Of a DNA stretch of 34,432 bases, positions 8,992 to 17,203 are shown piece by piece. How positions within the stretch are numbered: position 1 is the stretch's first letter; each line of letters starts with the position of its first letter. The DNA comes from Prevotellaceae bacterium UBA1075 (GTDB lineage Bacteria > Bacteroidota > Bacteroidia > Bacteroidales > Bacteroidaceae): contig DCCS01000025.1 in the NCBI GenBank assembly GCA_002316015.1, positions 1-34,432 of the forward strand. Direction: 5' to 3'. The translations under genes were made by a program, and so were the position numbers. The notes below the pieces were generated by a model. The model saw nothing but the letters and a program-made list of their open reading frames with translations, did no database searches and was not told the DNA's origin.

Positions 8992-9122
8992 GAGACCCGT
9001 CTCCTCTGCCCCCTCCTGCGATGATGGTTGCCTGGGGAAGCGCATCTCAGGAGTCACCGCAAGGGTGTCGCTTCGGCCACATGCCTGTCTGCCCATAGAA
9101 TTGCACGTCCGCCCCCCATACA

Positions 9123-9255
9123 TAACCATGCAACCGTAGAACCGCAAAACCATACAACCATAGAACCGCATAACCGTACAACCGTAAACCATAGAACCGC
9201 AGAACCATAGAACCGCAAAACCGTAAACCATAGAACCGCAAAACCATAAAACCGC
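9123..9255. repeat. Octanucleotide tandem array AACCRYAN abutting the thrC start codon
   Basis: About 16-17 consecutive imperfect copies of an 8-bp unit AACCRYAN (for example AACCGCAA, AACCATAG, AACCGTAC) run without interruption. Two junctions are shortened to 7 bp. The last copy reads AACCGC directly into the thrC ATG at 9256. No TTTG promoter element occurs between 9010 and 9255, so the array is most likely transcribed as the 5' untranslated region of thrC from upstream. The translated frames in this stretch are only periodic by-products of the repeat. Confidence 0.9.
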
Positions 9256-10560
9256 ATGAAATACTACAGCACAAACGGCAAAGCACCCCTGGCCTCACTG
9301 GAGAAGGCCGTGGTGCGGGGACTGGCCGAAGACCGTGGCCTCTATATGCCAGAGCGCATCGTGCCCCTGGATGCCGAGTTTGTCGCACACCTTGAGGACT
9401 ACTCCTTCCAGGACATAGCCTGCCGCGTGGCCGACTGCTTCTTTGGCGAGGACGTTCCCCGGGACGAGTTGCACGCGCTGGTGCGTGACACCCTCAGTTT
9501 TGACGTTCCCCTGGTGGAGGTGGCCCCGCGCGTCTATTCGCTGGAGCTCTTCCACGGCCCCACACTCGCCTTCAAGGACGTGGGCGCGCGCTTCATGGCC
9601 CGCCTGCTGGGCCACTTCATCCGCAAGGGCGGCAGGCACGAGGTGGTGAACGTGCTTGTGGCCACCTCGGGCGACACAGGGTCGGCCGTGGCCAACGGCT
9701 TCCTGGGCGTGCCCGGCATCCATGTGTATGTGCTCTATCCCAAGGGCAAGGTGAGCCCCATACAGGAGTGCCAGTTTACCACCCTGGGACAGAACATCAC
9801 CGCGCTGGAGGTCGATGGCGTGTTTGACGACTGCCAGGCACTGGTCAAGAGTGCCTTCATGGACGCGGAACTCGCCTCGCACATGCGCCTCACCAGTGCC
9901 AACAGCATCAATGTGGCGCGCTTCCTGCCCCAGAGTTTCTATTACTTCCATGCCTGTGCGCAGCTTCGCCGCCGGGGCTGGCAGGGCAGGGTGGTGGCCA
10001 GTGTGCCCAGCGGCAACTTCGGCAACCTCTGCTCGGCCCTCATCGGCAAGCGCATGGGACTGCCCGTTGACCGCTTCATCGCAGCCAACAATGCCAACGA
10101 TGTCTTCTACAAGTATCTCCTCACGGGCCAGTACACACCCATGGCCAGCCGGCAGACCATAGCCAATGCCATGGACGTGGGCGACCCCAGCAACTTTGCG
10201 CGCATCCTGGACCTCTATGGCCACAGCGTGGAGGCCGTGCGCCGGGACATCAGCGGCGCCGCCTACACCGATGCCCAGATAGCCGACACCCTGCGTGACT
10301 GCCTGCGCGAGACGGGCTACCTGCTCGACCCCCACGGGGCCTGCGGCTACCGCTCCTTGCGGGAGCAGTTGCGCGAGGGCGAGGCCGGATTCTTCCTCGA
10401 GACCGCCCACCCGGCCAAGTTCCAGAGCGTGGTGGAGGGCATCACGGGCCAGAGCGTGGAGATTCCCGCCCGCCTGGCTGCCTTCATGCGGGGCGAGAAG
10501 CAGAGCGTGCCCATGAGCAAGGACTTCCGGGACTTCAAGCAGTTCCTGCTCGCCCGCTGA
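9256..10560 (+). CDS. thrC: Threonine synthase
   Basis: The protein has 434 residues, normal for the family. The N-terminus MKYYSTNGKAPLASLEKAV is the typical threonine synthase start and fixes the ATG at 9256. The PLP-binding lysine is K107 in HGPTLAFKDVGARF, and a phosphate-binding SGDTGSAVANGF segment follows around 139-150. The enzyme converts O-phosphohomoserine to threonine, using the product expected from the preceding gene. It lies 304 bp downstream of that gene, unusually far for an operon, and the gap contains the octanucleotide array. A strong terminator follows the stop codon after 66 bp, closing the threonine cluster. Confidence 0.97.
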   Translation: MKYYSTNGKAPLASLEKAVVRGLAEDRGLYMPERIVPLDAEFVAHLEDYSFQDIACRVADCFFGEDVPRDELHALVRDTLSFDVPLVEVAPRVYSLELFHGPTLAFKDVGARFMARLLGHFIRKGGRHEVVNVLVATSGDTGSAVANGFLGVPGIHVYVLYPKGKVSPIQECQFTTLGQNITALEVDGVFDDCQALVKSAFMDAELASHMRLTSANSINVARFLPQSFYYFHACAQLRRRGWQGRVVASVPSGNFGNLCSALIGKRMGLPVDRFIAANNANDVFYKYLLTGQYTPMASRQTIANAMDVGDPSNFARILDLYGHSVEAVRRDISGAAYTDAQIADTLRDCLRETGYLLDPHGACGYRSLREQLREGEAGFFLETAHPAKFQSVVEGITGQSVEIPARLAAFMRGEKQSVPMSKDFRDFKQFLLAR

Positions 10561-10626
10561 CCTCCGGGAAGTCCCGTCCGGGGCACTTCGGGACTTTCGC
10601 CCCGTGCTTGCGCGATACCCATTACA

Positions 10627-10663
10627 GGGCTGCGTCATGTGAGTCATGGCGCAGCCCTTTTTT
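10627..10663 (+). terminator. Rho-independent terminator of thrC
   Basis: GGGCTGCG-T-CATG pairs with CATG-G-CGCAGCCC, giving a 13-bp stem (one G-U pair) with a 5-nt loop TGAGT, followed by a run of seven T starting at 10658. Confidence 0.92.
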
Positions 10664-10665
10664 AT

Positions 10666-10764
10666 GCATGCCGCCGCGTTGGCGATTGCATGCCGCCGCG
10701 TTGGCGATTGCATGCGGCTGCGTTGGCGATTGCATGCCGCCGCGTTGGCGATTGCATGCGGCCG
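10666..10764. repeat. 22-bp tandem repeat, four full copies plus a partial copy
   Basis: The unit begins with the palindrome GCATGC, then a CGCCGCG-like core, and ends TTGGCGATT. Copies are at 10666-10687, 10688-10709, 10710-10731 (variant GCATGCGGCTGCG) and 10732-10753, then a partial copy to about 10764. CGCC/GGCG can form a short hairpin in most units. The array begins 3 bp after the thrC terminator and lies about 120 bp upstream of the promoter of the next gene. Confidence 0.92.
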
Positions 10765-10806
10765 CATGACACCGTCCTTGGTTTTCCCCACAGAGTCACG
10801 CCATTC

Positions 10807-10853
10807 TTTTTTCCCCACAGGAGAAAAAAAAGTTTCTCCTACAGGGGAAAAAA
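10807..10853. terminator. Long AT-capped hairpin, possible bidirectional terminator
   Basis: TTTTTTCCCC (10807-10816) pairs with GGGGAAAAAA (10844-10853), and an inner stem GGAGAAA/TTTCTCC is separated from it by a small internal loop. A T run follows at about 10859-10864. T and A runs on both sides would allow termination on either strand, although no gene end is adjacent on the minus strand. Confidence 0.55.
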
Positions 10854-10865
10854 GTGGGTTTTTTG

Positions 10866-10895
10866 TTGCGGGCAAGTAATAATTTTGTAACTTTG
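10866..10895 (+). promoter_or_regulatory. Promoter of the 1160-residue secreted protein gene
   Basis: An exact -7 box TAACTTTG (10888-10895) has a TTG at 10866-10868 with 19-bp spacing. The leader would be about 175 nt and contains a hairpin GAGGGG/CCCCTC (10926-10944). Confidence 0.75.
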
Positions 10896-11077
10896 GGGGG
10901 TAAAGGAATAAAAGGCAAAAACAAGGAGGGGAAAACGTCCCCTCGACGACGGCATGAGGGATGTGCCGTGCATGCAAGCCCGCCGGGGAGTCCCAGGGAT
11001 GGGAAACGTGCCGGGGGCGTGACGCGGAAGCAGATGCTTGACATGTTAAATACCTAATCTTAAACCAAACGTAAACT

Positions 11078-14000
11078 ATGAGAAAACAGTTACTCACGGC
11101 GGTGCTCGGACTCACGTCCGCTGCCTCGCTCACGGTGCCCGCCTCGGCAGAAGGCCTGGTGGTGGTGGGGGCCAACATCGTAATCGCTCCCTCGTCGCGC
11201 TATGACGGCGACAAGGAGTGGAAAGCCACCACTTGGGTGTACAATCCGGGCAACAGCTACAACGAGGCCTTCTTCAACATCATCTGCGGCGAGCCCGCCG
11301 AGGACGCCAATGGCCACAAGTGGTACGAGGCACCCTACGACACGGCCACGGCGGGGTTCAACGAGGAGAAGAACGAGCCCATCAAGTGGGAGGACCACTC
11401 CGCGCCCTTCAGCAGCAGCGAGAACTACAACGGGCGTCCCTCTTACCAGTGGACCACGGGCGAGGTGATGGCCGACATCTACTTGCGCCGCTTCTTCACC
11501 ACCGACCGCATGCTCTCGGGTGACGTGTACCTGGCGTGCGGACACGACGACGCTCCCTGTGAGTATTACATCAACGGTGTGCTGGTTTACCAGCGCACAG
11601 GCTGGGAGGTGAGCCACTGGAACTACACCAAGGACCCCGAGACGGGCGAGATCATCGACTCCACAGCGTCCTATGTGAACGGATGGGACTATGAGGCCTA
11701 TGTCAAGCTCACCGACGAGCAGAAGGCACTCATCAAGCTCAATGGCGAGCCGAACCTGCTGGCCGTGCATGTGCACCAGAACTGGGGCGGCGCCTTTGCC
11801 GACTGCGGCCTCTACACCAAGGTCGAGGGCGGCCTGCCCATGGGCTACGAGCAGTCCTGGACCGGCAAGGTGCTCTTCAACTCGTGGGGCGGCTACAATA
11901 CCGGCGGCCTGCACGCCTGGGAGAAACTCTACGAGGCACAGGCCGATGACCAGTACACCATCCACCTGCAGGGCAGGAACCCCGGCGAGTGGGGGCAGCA
12001 GGTGCACTTCAAGACACCCATCAAGCTGAGCGCCGACAAGGAATATACCCTGAAGTTCAAACTGTCAGGCAACAAGACCCTGGAGGACGTGACCGTGAAG
12101 GTGTCCGAGAACGACAATGACGCAGTGGAGGCCGCACTGGAGCACGTGCGCATAGACAGCGCGGAGCCCACCGAGTGCGAGATACCCATGACGGGCACGG
12201 ATGTCAACAACATGAAGCTCGTGTTCAACTTCGCCAACGAGGAGAAGGGCACCGATGTGACCATCAGCAATGTCACCCTCACCAACGAGACCGACGAGAA
12301 GGAAATGTGGGTGGGCACCTCTTACTTCAACTACTGCTATGTGACCGACATCGACACCATCCGCAATGAGGAGGACCTGAGCGAGACCTACCAGGTGCGC
12401 CAGATCAAGGACCCCGTGATTGACGGACGAGTGGAGACCAAGAGCTGGATAGAGGCCGACTTTGACGACTCCATGTGGAGTGACCAGGAGATGCCCATGG
12501 GCAACGCGGGCTACATGCCCGAGCTCAAGAGCATCTGGCCCGGCCAGATGGGACACCTCGATTACCAGGGTGACGGAGTCGAGGGCAACAACACCAACTA
12601 CTGGGTGCGCCGCACCTTCACGCTCGACAAGATCAACGAGCGCCTGAGCTACGCGCTGAACGTGTGCCACGATGACAGCTATGAGACTTACGTCAACGGA
12701 CACCTGCTGCAGAAGTATGACGGGTGGACTGACGGCAAGAACCCCAAGCAGGTGCACATCCCCGCCAAGTATCTGCGCGTGGGCAAGAACGTGATTGCCA
12801 CCTACATACAGCAGGGCTTCGGAGGACGCTTCTATGACTGCGGCATCAACGTGGAGGAGGTGAACTACGACGAGTGCGCCGAGGAGCTGAAGGCCGCCAT
12901 CGCGCTGGCCGACACCACCGTGAACATCACCAAGGCCATGCAGGCCAGTCTGGACAGCCTGGTGACCGCAGGCAAGAAGGAACTGGAGACCAACAAGGAC
13001 GCCGCCGAGGTGAAGGAGTACGCCAAGAACCTCGCCAGCAGCATCAAGACCATCCTGGGCTACGCGGGTGACGTGACCATCCTGACTCAGACTATCGCCA
13101 TCTGCGAGAAGACCGAGGACAAGGGCTACCTCAAGGAGACCCTCGATGCCGTGAAGGTGGGCATCGACACCTGCAAGACCAATGGCGAGACCAACACCCT
13201 GCTCGCAAGCCTGCGCCTGGCGCGCAAGCGCAACGCCATCGAGCGCCACACCGAGAACTTCGTGGGCAGCCAGCCAGAGGCATATGTGGCCGAGACGGCC
13301 GACCCCGACTATCCGGTGGGCTCCTATTATATATATAATGTGGGAGAGCGGCTCTTCCTCGCCGGTGGGGAGAACTGGGGCGCGCACACAGTCTTGGCCT
13401 ATGCGAGCAACGCCTTCCGCCTGATTGCCACGGACAGTGACGGCAATCCCCTGGAGAAGGGATTCCGCATCCAGACCATGCGTCCCAACGGTACCGAGGG
13501 CATAAATGACTTCATAAACTACGGTAGCTATGTGGATTGCAACACCAATGACGCGTGGGAGTTTGTGCCTGTGGAGGGCAAGACCAACGTGTTCAACATC
13601 GTGCGCGCTGGAGGCAATGCCGAGGACGGCTATGTGATGTTGGGCTACCGCGACGGTAAGGACAATGCCTTCACCCTCTCCTACAATGTGGTTGACACCG
13701 ACATGAAGACCGCCACGAGCGAGGCCAACCAGTGGATGCTCATCAGCAAGAAGGAACTGGACGAGATGATGGCCAAGGCCACCAGCGACAAACCTGTGGC
13801 TGCCACTCACCTGATCGTGAACCCGGGCTTCGACCAGCGCCTTACCATTGAGAATTGGAGCACGGACATCGTGGGCGGCACAGACGAGAATCCCGGCTTC
13901 GGCCTGGGGGTATGGGATCGTAACGCCAATCACCCCGATTTCGCATACGAGGCGTGGAACTGCCAGACAGGCTCCACGACGCAGACCATCTTTGATGATG

Positions 14001-14560
14001 CCATCCAGCCCGGATGGTATGCCTTGACAGCCCAGATTTATTACCGCGAGGGAAGGTTTGAGGACCATGCCGCCAAGTATGTCGCAGGCGAGCCCCTGGC
14101 GCGCAACGCCTTCCTCACCATAGGCGATGGCGATGAGAACGTGAACGGGGAAATCCCCCTCATCACCGACTATGCCAACCAGGTTCCCGGCCTGGGACGC
14201 CTGGACGCCACAGGCACGGTGCGCTTCTCTGACGGGTGCGCGTGCACCACAGAGGACTACTTCCAGAGTGGTTGCTATTGGTCAAAGCCCGTCTTCTTCG
14301 AGGTGACGGAGGCCAACAAGGGGATGCTTGTCATCGGGTTCACCAAGACGGCCTCGGTCAACTATGACTGGGTGGTGGCCGACAACTTCCGCCTCACCTA
14401 TTACGGGGCGCAGCCGCCCACGGCCATTGAGGGCGTGCAGGAGAGCGTGGCTCCCTGGCAGCAGGGCGGCACGGCCATCTACAACCTGCAGGGCCAGCGC
14501 CTGAGCGGCACCCAGAAGGGCGTGAACATCATCAACGGCCGCAAGGTGATGGTTAAGTGA
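11078..14560 (+). CDS. Large secreted protein with carbohydrate-binding-like jelly-roll domains
   Basis: The protein has 1160 residues, with a signal peptide at the N-terminus (cleavage likely after SLTVPASA, residue 24-25). Two segments share the pattern of galactose-binding-like jelly rolls. One is around residues 60-250, with ACGHDDAPCEYYINGVLVYQ near 150. The other is around 440-610, with VCHDDSYETYVNGHLLQ near 525. Between them lies a CBM4/9-like beta domain (about 270-440). A helical stretch (about 615-740) is followed by a domain containing YIYNVGERLFLAGGENWGAH near 745-765; a related motif occurs in the protein at 17204. A further CBM-like domain covers about 905-1110. The chain ends with a short beta-rich tail, AIYNLQGQRL...GRKVMVK, typical of Prevotella secreted proteins and possibly a sorting signal. 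No catalytic domain is recognised; glycan or host binding is inference. Confidence 0.85.
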   Translation: MRKQLLTAVLGLTSAASLTVPASAEGLVVVGANIVIAPSSRYDGDKEWKATTWVYNPGNSYNEAFFNIICGEPAEDANGHKWYEAPYDTATAGFNEEKNEPIKWEDHSAPFSSSENYNGRPSYQWTTGEVMADIYLRRFFTTDRMLSGDVYLACGHDDAPCEYYINGVLVYQRTGWEVSHWNYTKDPETGEIIDSTASYVNGWDYEAYVKLTDEQKALIKLNGEPNLLAVHVHQNWGGAFADCGLYTKVEGGLPMGYEQSWTGKVLFNSWGGYNTGGLHAWEKLYEAQADDQYTIHLQGRNPGEWGQQVHFKTPIKLSADKEYTLKFKLSGNKTLEDVTVKVSENDNDAVEAALEHVRIDSAEPTECEIPMTGTDVNNMKLVFNFANEEKGTDVTISNVTLTNETDEKEMWVGTSYFNYCYVTDIDTIRNEEDLSETYQVRQIKDPVIDGRVETKSWIEADFDDSMWSDQEMPMGNAGYMPELKSIWPGQMGHLDYQGDGVEGNNTNYWVRRTFTLDKINERLSYALNVCHDDSYETYVNGHLLQKYDGWTDGKNPKQVHIPAKYLRVGKNVIATYIQQGFGGRFYDCGINVEEVNYDECAEELKAAIALADTTVNITKAMQASLDSLVTAGKKELETNKDAAEVKEYAKNLASSIKTILGYAGDVTILTQTIAICEKTEDKGYLKETLDAVKVGIDTCKTNGETNTLLASLRLARKRNAIERHTENFVGSQPEAYVAETADPDYPVGSYYIYNVGERLFLAGGENWGAHTVLAYASNAFRLIATDSDGNPLEKGFRIQTMRPNGTEGINDFINYGSYVDCNTNDAWEFVPVEGKTNVFNIVRAGGNAEDGYVMLGYRDGKDNAFTLSYNVVDTDMKTATSEANQWMLISKKELDEMMAKATSDKPVAATHLIVNPGFDQRLTIENWSTDIVGGTDENPGFGLGVWDRNANHPDFAYEAWNCQTGSTTQTIFDDAIQPGWYALTAQIYYREGRFEDHAAKYVAGEPLARNAFLTIGDGDENVNGEIPLITDYANQVPGLGRLDATGTVRFSDGCACTTEDYFQSGCYWSKPVFFEVTEANKGMLVIGFTKTASVNYDWVVADNFRLTYYGAQPPTAIEGVQESVAPWQQGGTAIYNLQGQRLSGTQKGVNIINGRKVMVK

Positions 14561-14683
14561 GCGGAGCGGGCCAAGTGCCCGAAGGCATTTGAGGCCGTTT
14601 CCGAACGCGAATCACCCCGGACATAGGCCAAGGTGATGGTTAAGTGGGCGGAGCGGGGCAGGTGCCCGAAGGCTTCGAGGCCG
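14542..14683. repeat. 56-bp direct duplication across the stop codon of the 1160-residue protein gene
   Basis: Copy 1 (14542-14597) contains the last codons and TGA stop of the upstream gene. Copy 2 (14629-14683) repeats it at about 90 percent identity 87 bp downstream, beginning CAAGGTGATGGTTAAGTG. In copy 2 the stop codon reads TGG. The copies are separated by 31 bp of unrelated sequence. Confidence 0.85.
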
Positions 14684-14696
14684 CATGAATACAAGA

Positions 14697-14728
14697 GGGG
14701 GGGCGAGCCGCCATGTGGCCCGCCCCCC
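14697..14728 (+). terminator. GC-rich hairpin after the duplication
   Basis: GGGGGGCG-A-GCC pairs with GGC-C-CGCCCCCC. The stem is strong, but the downstream sequence is not a T run, so termination is plausible rather than certain. Confidence 0.45.
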
Positions 14729-14908
14729 ATTCTGTGTGTGGGTGGAAGCCTGCTTTCCCCGTTCCCTTGCCCGACATGGTGACCGGCGCGGCAGACTGAC
14801 GAACACCTGCCCATCCGTCCGTTAAATAGAGTTAAACAGACAAGAGGCAGGCAAGGAAAGCGTGGATTTGCTGTTTCATAAGAAAACAAAGTAAACAAAA
14901 AAACAGGT

Positions 14909-16189
14909 ATGAAAAGAACGATGAAGGCGTTTGCCTTGCTGGGAGTGGCGGCCGTGGCTCCCTCGGCATGCCGCTCGGCACGGATGGAGAAGGCGGACAA
15001 GGATGGTGGGGAAAACTGGAGCGTGAGCGAAGGGGCGGGGGACACCCGTCTGGTCCTCTCGGATGCGCAGCGTGAGATGGTGAGCCAGAACAACGGTTTT
15101 GCCTTCAACCTCTTCCGCAAGACCATGGGCATGGACTCCCGTGTGGTTTCCCCCCTGAGTGTCACATGCCTCATGAGCATGCTGGCCAACGGCGCCGACG
15201 GGGACACGCGGGAGCAGATAGTGGGGACATTGGGCTGGACAGGCCAGGGCGGGGAGTGCCCCACCCTGCAGGACATCAATGACTACTTGCGCACGGTGAT
15301 GGAGAAGGCCGGACGCATGGACAAGTCCGTGACCATCGACGTGGCCAACTACATCGCCGTGAACAGCCGGTTCAAGGTCAACTCCAAGTTCCGGAAGAGC
15401 GTGGAGCAGAACTACCGGGCGGGTGTGGAGAGCCTGGACTTCACATCCCCCAAGACCCTCGGGCGCATCAACGACTGGTGCGCCGACCACACGCGCGGCA
15501 TGATACCCCGGATCATCGACCAGGTGAATGCCCAGGCGGTCTCCTATCTGATGAATGCCATCTGCTTCAAGGGGGCGTGGGCCGACAAGTTTGACAAGGA
15601 GCAGACCCGCCTGGAGCCTTTCCGTGGCTACACGCGTGACATCAAGCGGGTCAACATGATGCACCGGCGCGGCGAGTACTTCTATGCCGAGGGCGAGGGC
15701 TTCCAGGCCGTGCGGATTCCCTATGGCAACGGGGCCTTCCACATGACCGTGCTGCTGCCCGCCGAGGGCAAGGCCGTAAGCGAGATGATGGCCACGATGG
15801 ACGGGGAGAAGTTCCGGCGGTTGCAGCAGGGCATGGAGGAGTGTGATGTAGACCTCAAGCTGCCCCGCTTCACCACCGAGGCCGAGCAGCCGCTCAATGA
15901 GGTCATCTCGGCCCTGGGCGCACCACTCATCTTCACGCCGCAGGCCAACTTCAGCCAGTTCGCCAGCGGCAGTCTCTTCGTGTCCAAGATGTTCCAGAAG
16001 GCCAAGATAGAGGTCAGCGAAGAAGGGACAAAAGCAGCCGCCGTCACCGCCGCCATCATGGTGATGAGTGCCTTGCCTTCCGACACGCGGCGCGAGGTGG
16101 TGTTCCATGCCGACCATCCCTTTGCCTACATCATCAGCGAGCGCGGCACCGGGAGCATCTTCTTCATGGGACAGTACACGGGCGAATAA
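14909..16189 (+). CDS. Serpin-family protease inhibitor, probable lipoprotein
   Basis: The protein has 426 residues. The N-terminus is a short hydrophobic signal ending PSAC, with Cys21 as likely lipidation site, although the box is not canonical. The rest is a full-length serpin fold, including the shutter-region VVSPLSVTCLMSMLANGA and a C-terminal HADHPFAYIISERGTGSIFFMG. The reactive-centre loop hinge EEGTKAAAVTAA (371-382) keeps small residues at P12-P8, as in inhibitory serpins. By counting from the hinge the scissile bond falls near M386-S387-A388, suggesting serine proteases of elastase or chymotrypsin-like preference. Inhibitory Bacteroidetes serpins such as Tannerella miropin are known; protection of the cell surface against host or microbial proteases is inferred. 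No clear promoter or terminator is seen. Confidence 0.93.
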   Translation: MKRTMKAFALLGVAAVAPSACRSARMEKADKDGGENWSVSEGAGDTRLVLSDAQREMVSQNNGFAFNLFRKTMGMDSRVVSPLSVTCLMSMLANGADGDTREQIVGTLGWTGQGGECPTLQDINDYLRTVMEKAGRMDKSVTIDVANYIAVNSRFKVNSKFRKSVEQNYRAGVESLDFTSPKTLGRINDWCADHTRGMIPRIIDQVNAQAVSYLMNAICFKGAWADKFDKEQTRLEPFRGYTRDIKRVNMMHRRGEYFYAEGEGFQAVRIPYGNGAFHMTVLLPAEGKAVSEMMATMDGEKFRRLQQGMEECDVDLKLPRFTTEAEQPLNEVISALGAPLIFTPQANFSQFASGSLFVSKMFQKAKIEVSEEGTKAAAVTAAIMVMSALPSDTRREVVFHADHPFAYIISERGTGSIFFMGQYTGE

Positions 16190-16259
16190 AGCCGGCATGG
16201 CCAGCCAGGCCTCCTTTTCCACGGATTTCTCCCTGGGTAAGCAGCCCAAGCCACCTTTC

Positions 16260-16349
16260 CCCCGCTTTTTTCGGGTGGCTGCCCCGCTTTTTTCGGGTGG
16301 GTGCCCCGCCTTTTTCAGGTGGGAGACCTGCCTTTCTTGAGTGGGGAGA
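16260..16349. repeat. 22-23-bp tandem repeat, four copies
   Basis: Copies start at 16260, 16282, 16304 and 16327. The first two read CCCCGCTTTTTTCGGGTGG, and the later two degenerate towards CCTGCCTTTCTTGAGTGG. Each unit can fold as CCCG/CGGG around a T-rich loop. The array begins 70 bp after the serpin stop codon and is unrelated in sequence to the 22-bp array at 10666. Confidence 0.85.
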
Positions 16350-17089
16350 AGTGTATGCCTTGCCAGGATGTGTCCCTGGGTGCAGGGGCTTGTCCTTGTC
16401 CGGAAGAGGGCAGGGCAAGCCCCCATCTCTTTGCTTTCCATCCATTCCCAGGTGTCAGAGGCGGTGCCTGAGGCTGGTTCTGCAATGCTTGGCAACGCTC
16501 TGGGAAAGGCAAATGCCCACACTCTCCCCATGCCTTTACCCTTTAGGGACGTTTCTCTCAGGGAAGAGTGGTCGCGAGAATTTTGCGCCTTCATCCGTGT
16601 CATTGCCCCTTCCTGTGTCTCTCTTTTTCTGAAGTGTCCACGGGAGCCTTATGTCACCCCACACATGCCTTTGCCCCTTCGGGGCGTTCCGCCTCCTGCA
16701 CTTGTTGTCCCTGGTGACACTATGGGTTGTGAGGGTATATGGTTTTTCCCCCATTTCATAGGGTTCACTCCTTGGTTTCTCTGTATGGCAATTTCTCCCC
16801 TCTCTCCTTGGGGGAGGCTTGCAGGTGGGGGCTGGTAGGTGGGGGAGGCTTCTTGGTAGGTAGGGATGGGGCTTTCCATCTTCAATTTCAGGTTCATACA
16901 AGTCCATTTGCCCTCAACACACAGTTTTGTTTGTCGCTAATTCTCCGCAGTTGTCATGCTCGCCTTTTTGAGGATGCGCAAGAGCAGAGTGTGGAAGCCA
17001 AGTAGGCAAAAATAGGAAAACAAATGGTAAATATGAGCATTTTGGTATTGAAAGCCAATTGATTGTGTGGCTGTTTGAAGGAAATGTAA
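16350..17089. other. Gene-free spacer with dispersed hairpin elements
   Basis: About 740 bp with no convincing coding frame. It holds two copies of a CATGCCTTT-plus-hairpin element. At 16529-16555 the hairpin is CCCTTTAGGG, and at 16664-16690 it is GCCCCTTCGGGGC; both are followed by a CGTT. A tract of G-rich near-repeats (GGTAGGTGGGGGAGGCTT and variants) lies at 16793-16876. From about 16870 the DNA becomes AT-richer towards the promoter of the next gene. Confidence 0.6.
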
Positions 17090-17097
17090 TAACTTTG
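17090..17097 (+). promoter_or_regulatory. -7 box upstream of the giant secreted protein
   Basis: An exact TAACTTTG match about 105 bp upstream of the ATG at 17204. No -33 TTTG is at the standard distance (the nearest TTTG, 17074-17077, is only 12 bp away), so the promoter may need an activator or alternative sigma factor. Confidence 0.5.
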
Positions 17098-17203
17098 CAA
17101 CATCCTGCGAGTTGGTTTTGCGAGTGCTCTACAGGACGGATTGTACAGAATAACGTTGCGAAGGTGTTTGTGACATGTGAGGATTTTATCAACAAAAGAA
17201 TAT

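Noticed and set aside
9047..9388. Repetitive Tyr/Gly/Phe/Val/Leu-rich peptide on the minus strand (FYGFAVLW-like repeats)
   Set aside because: It is the periodic translation of the octanucleotide array and runs antisense into thrC. An 8-bp repeat automatically gives an 8-residue peptide period.
9123..10764. Possible CRISPR array at the repeat regions
   Set aside because: The units are contiguous without spacers and there are no cas genes in the window.
11034..11057. Seven-codon upstream frame (MLDMLNT) in the leader of the 1160-residue protein gene
   Set aside because: Very short frames are common by chance; no Trp/Thr/Leu-run or paired hairpins suggest attenuation.
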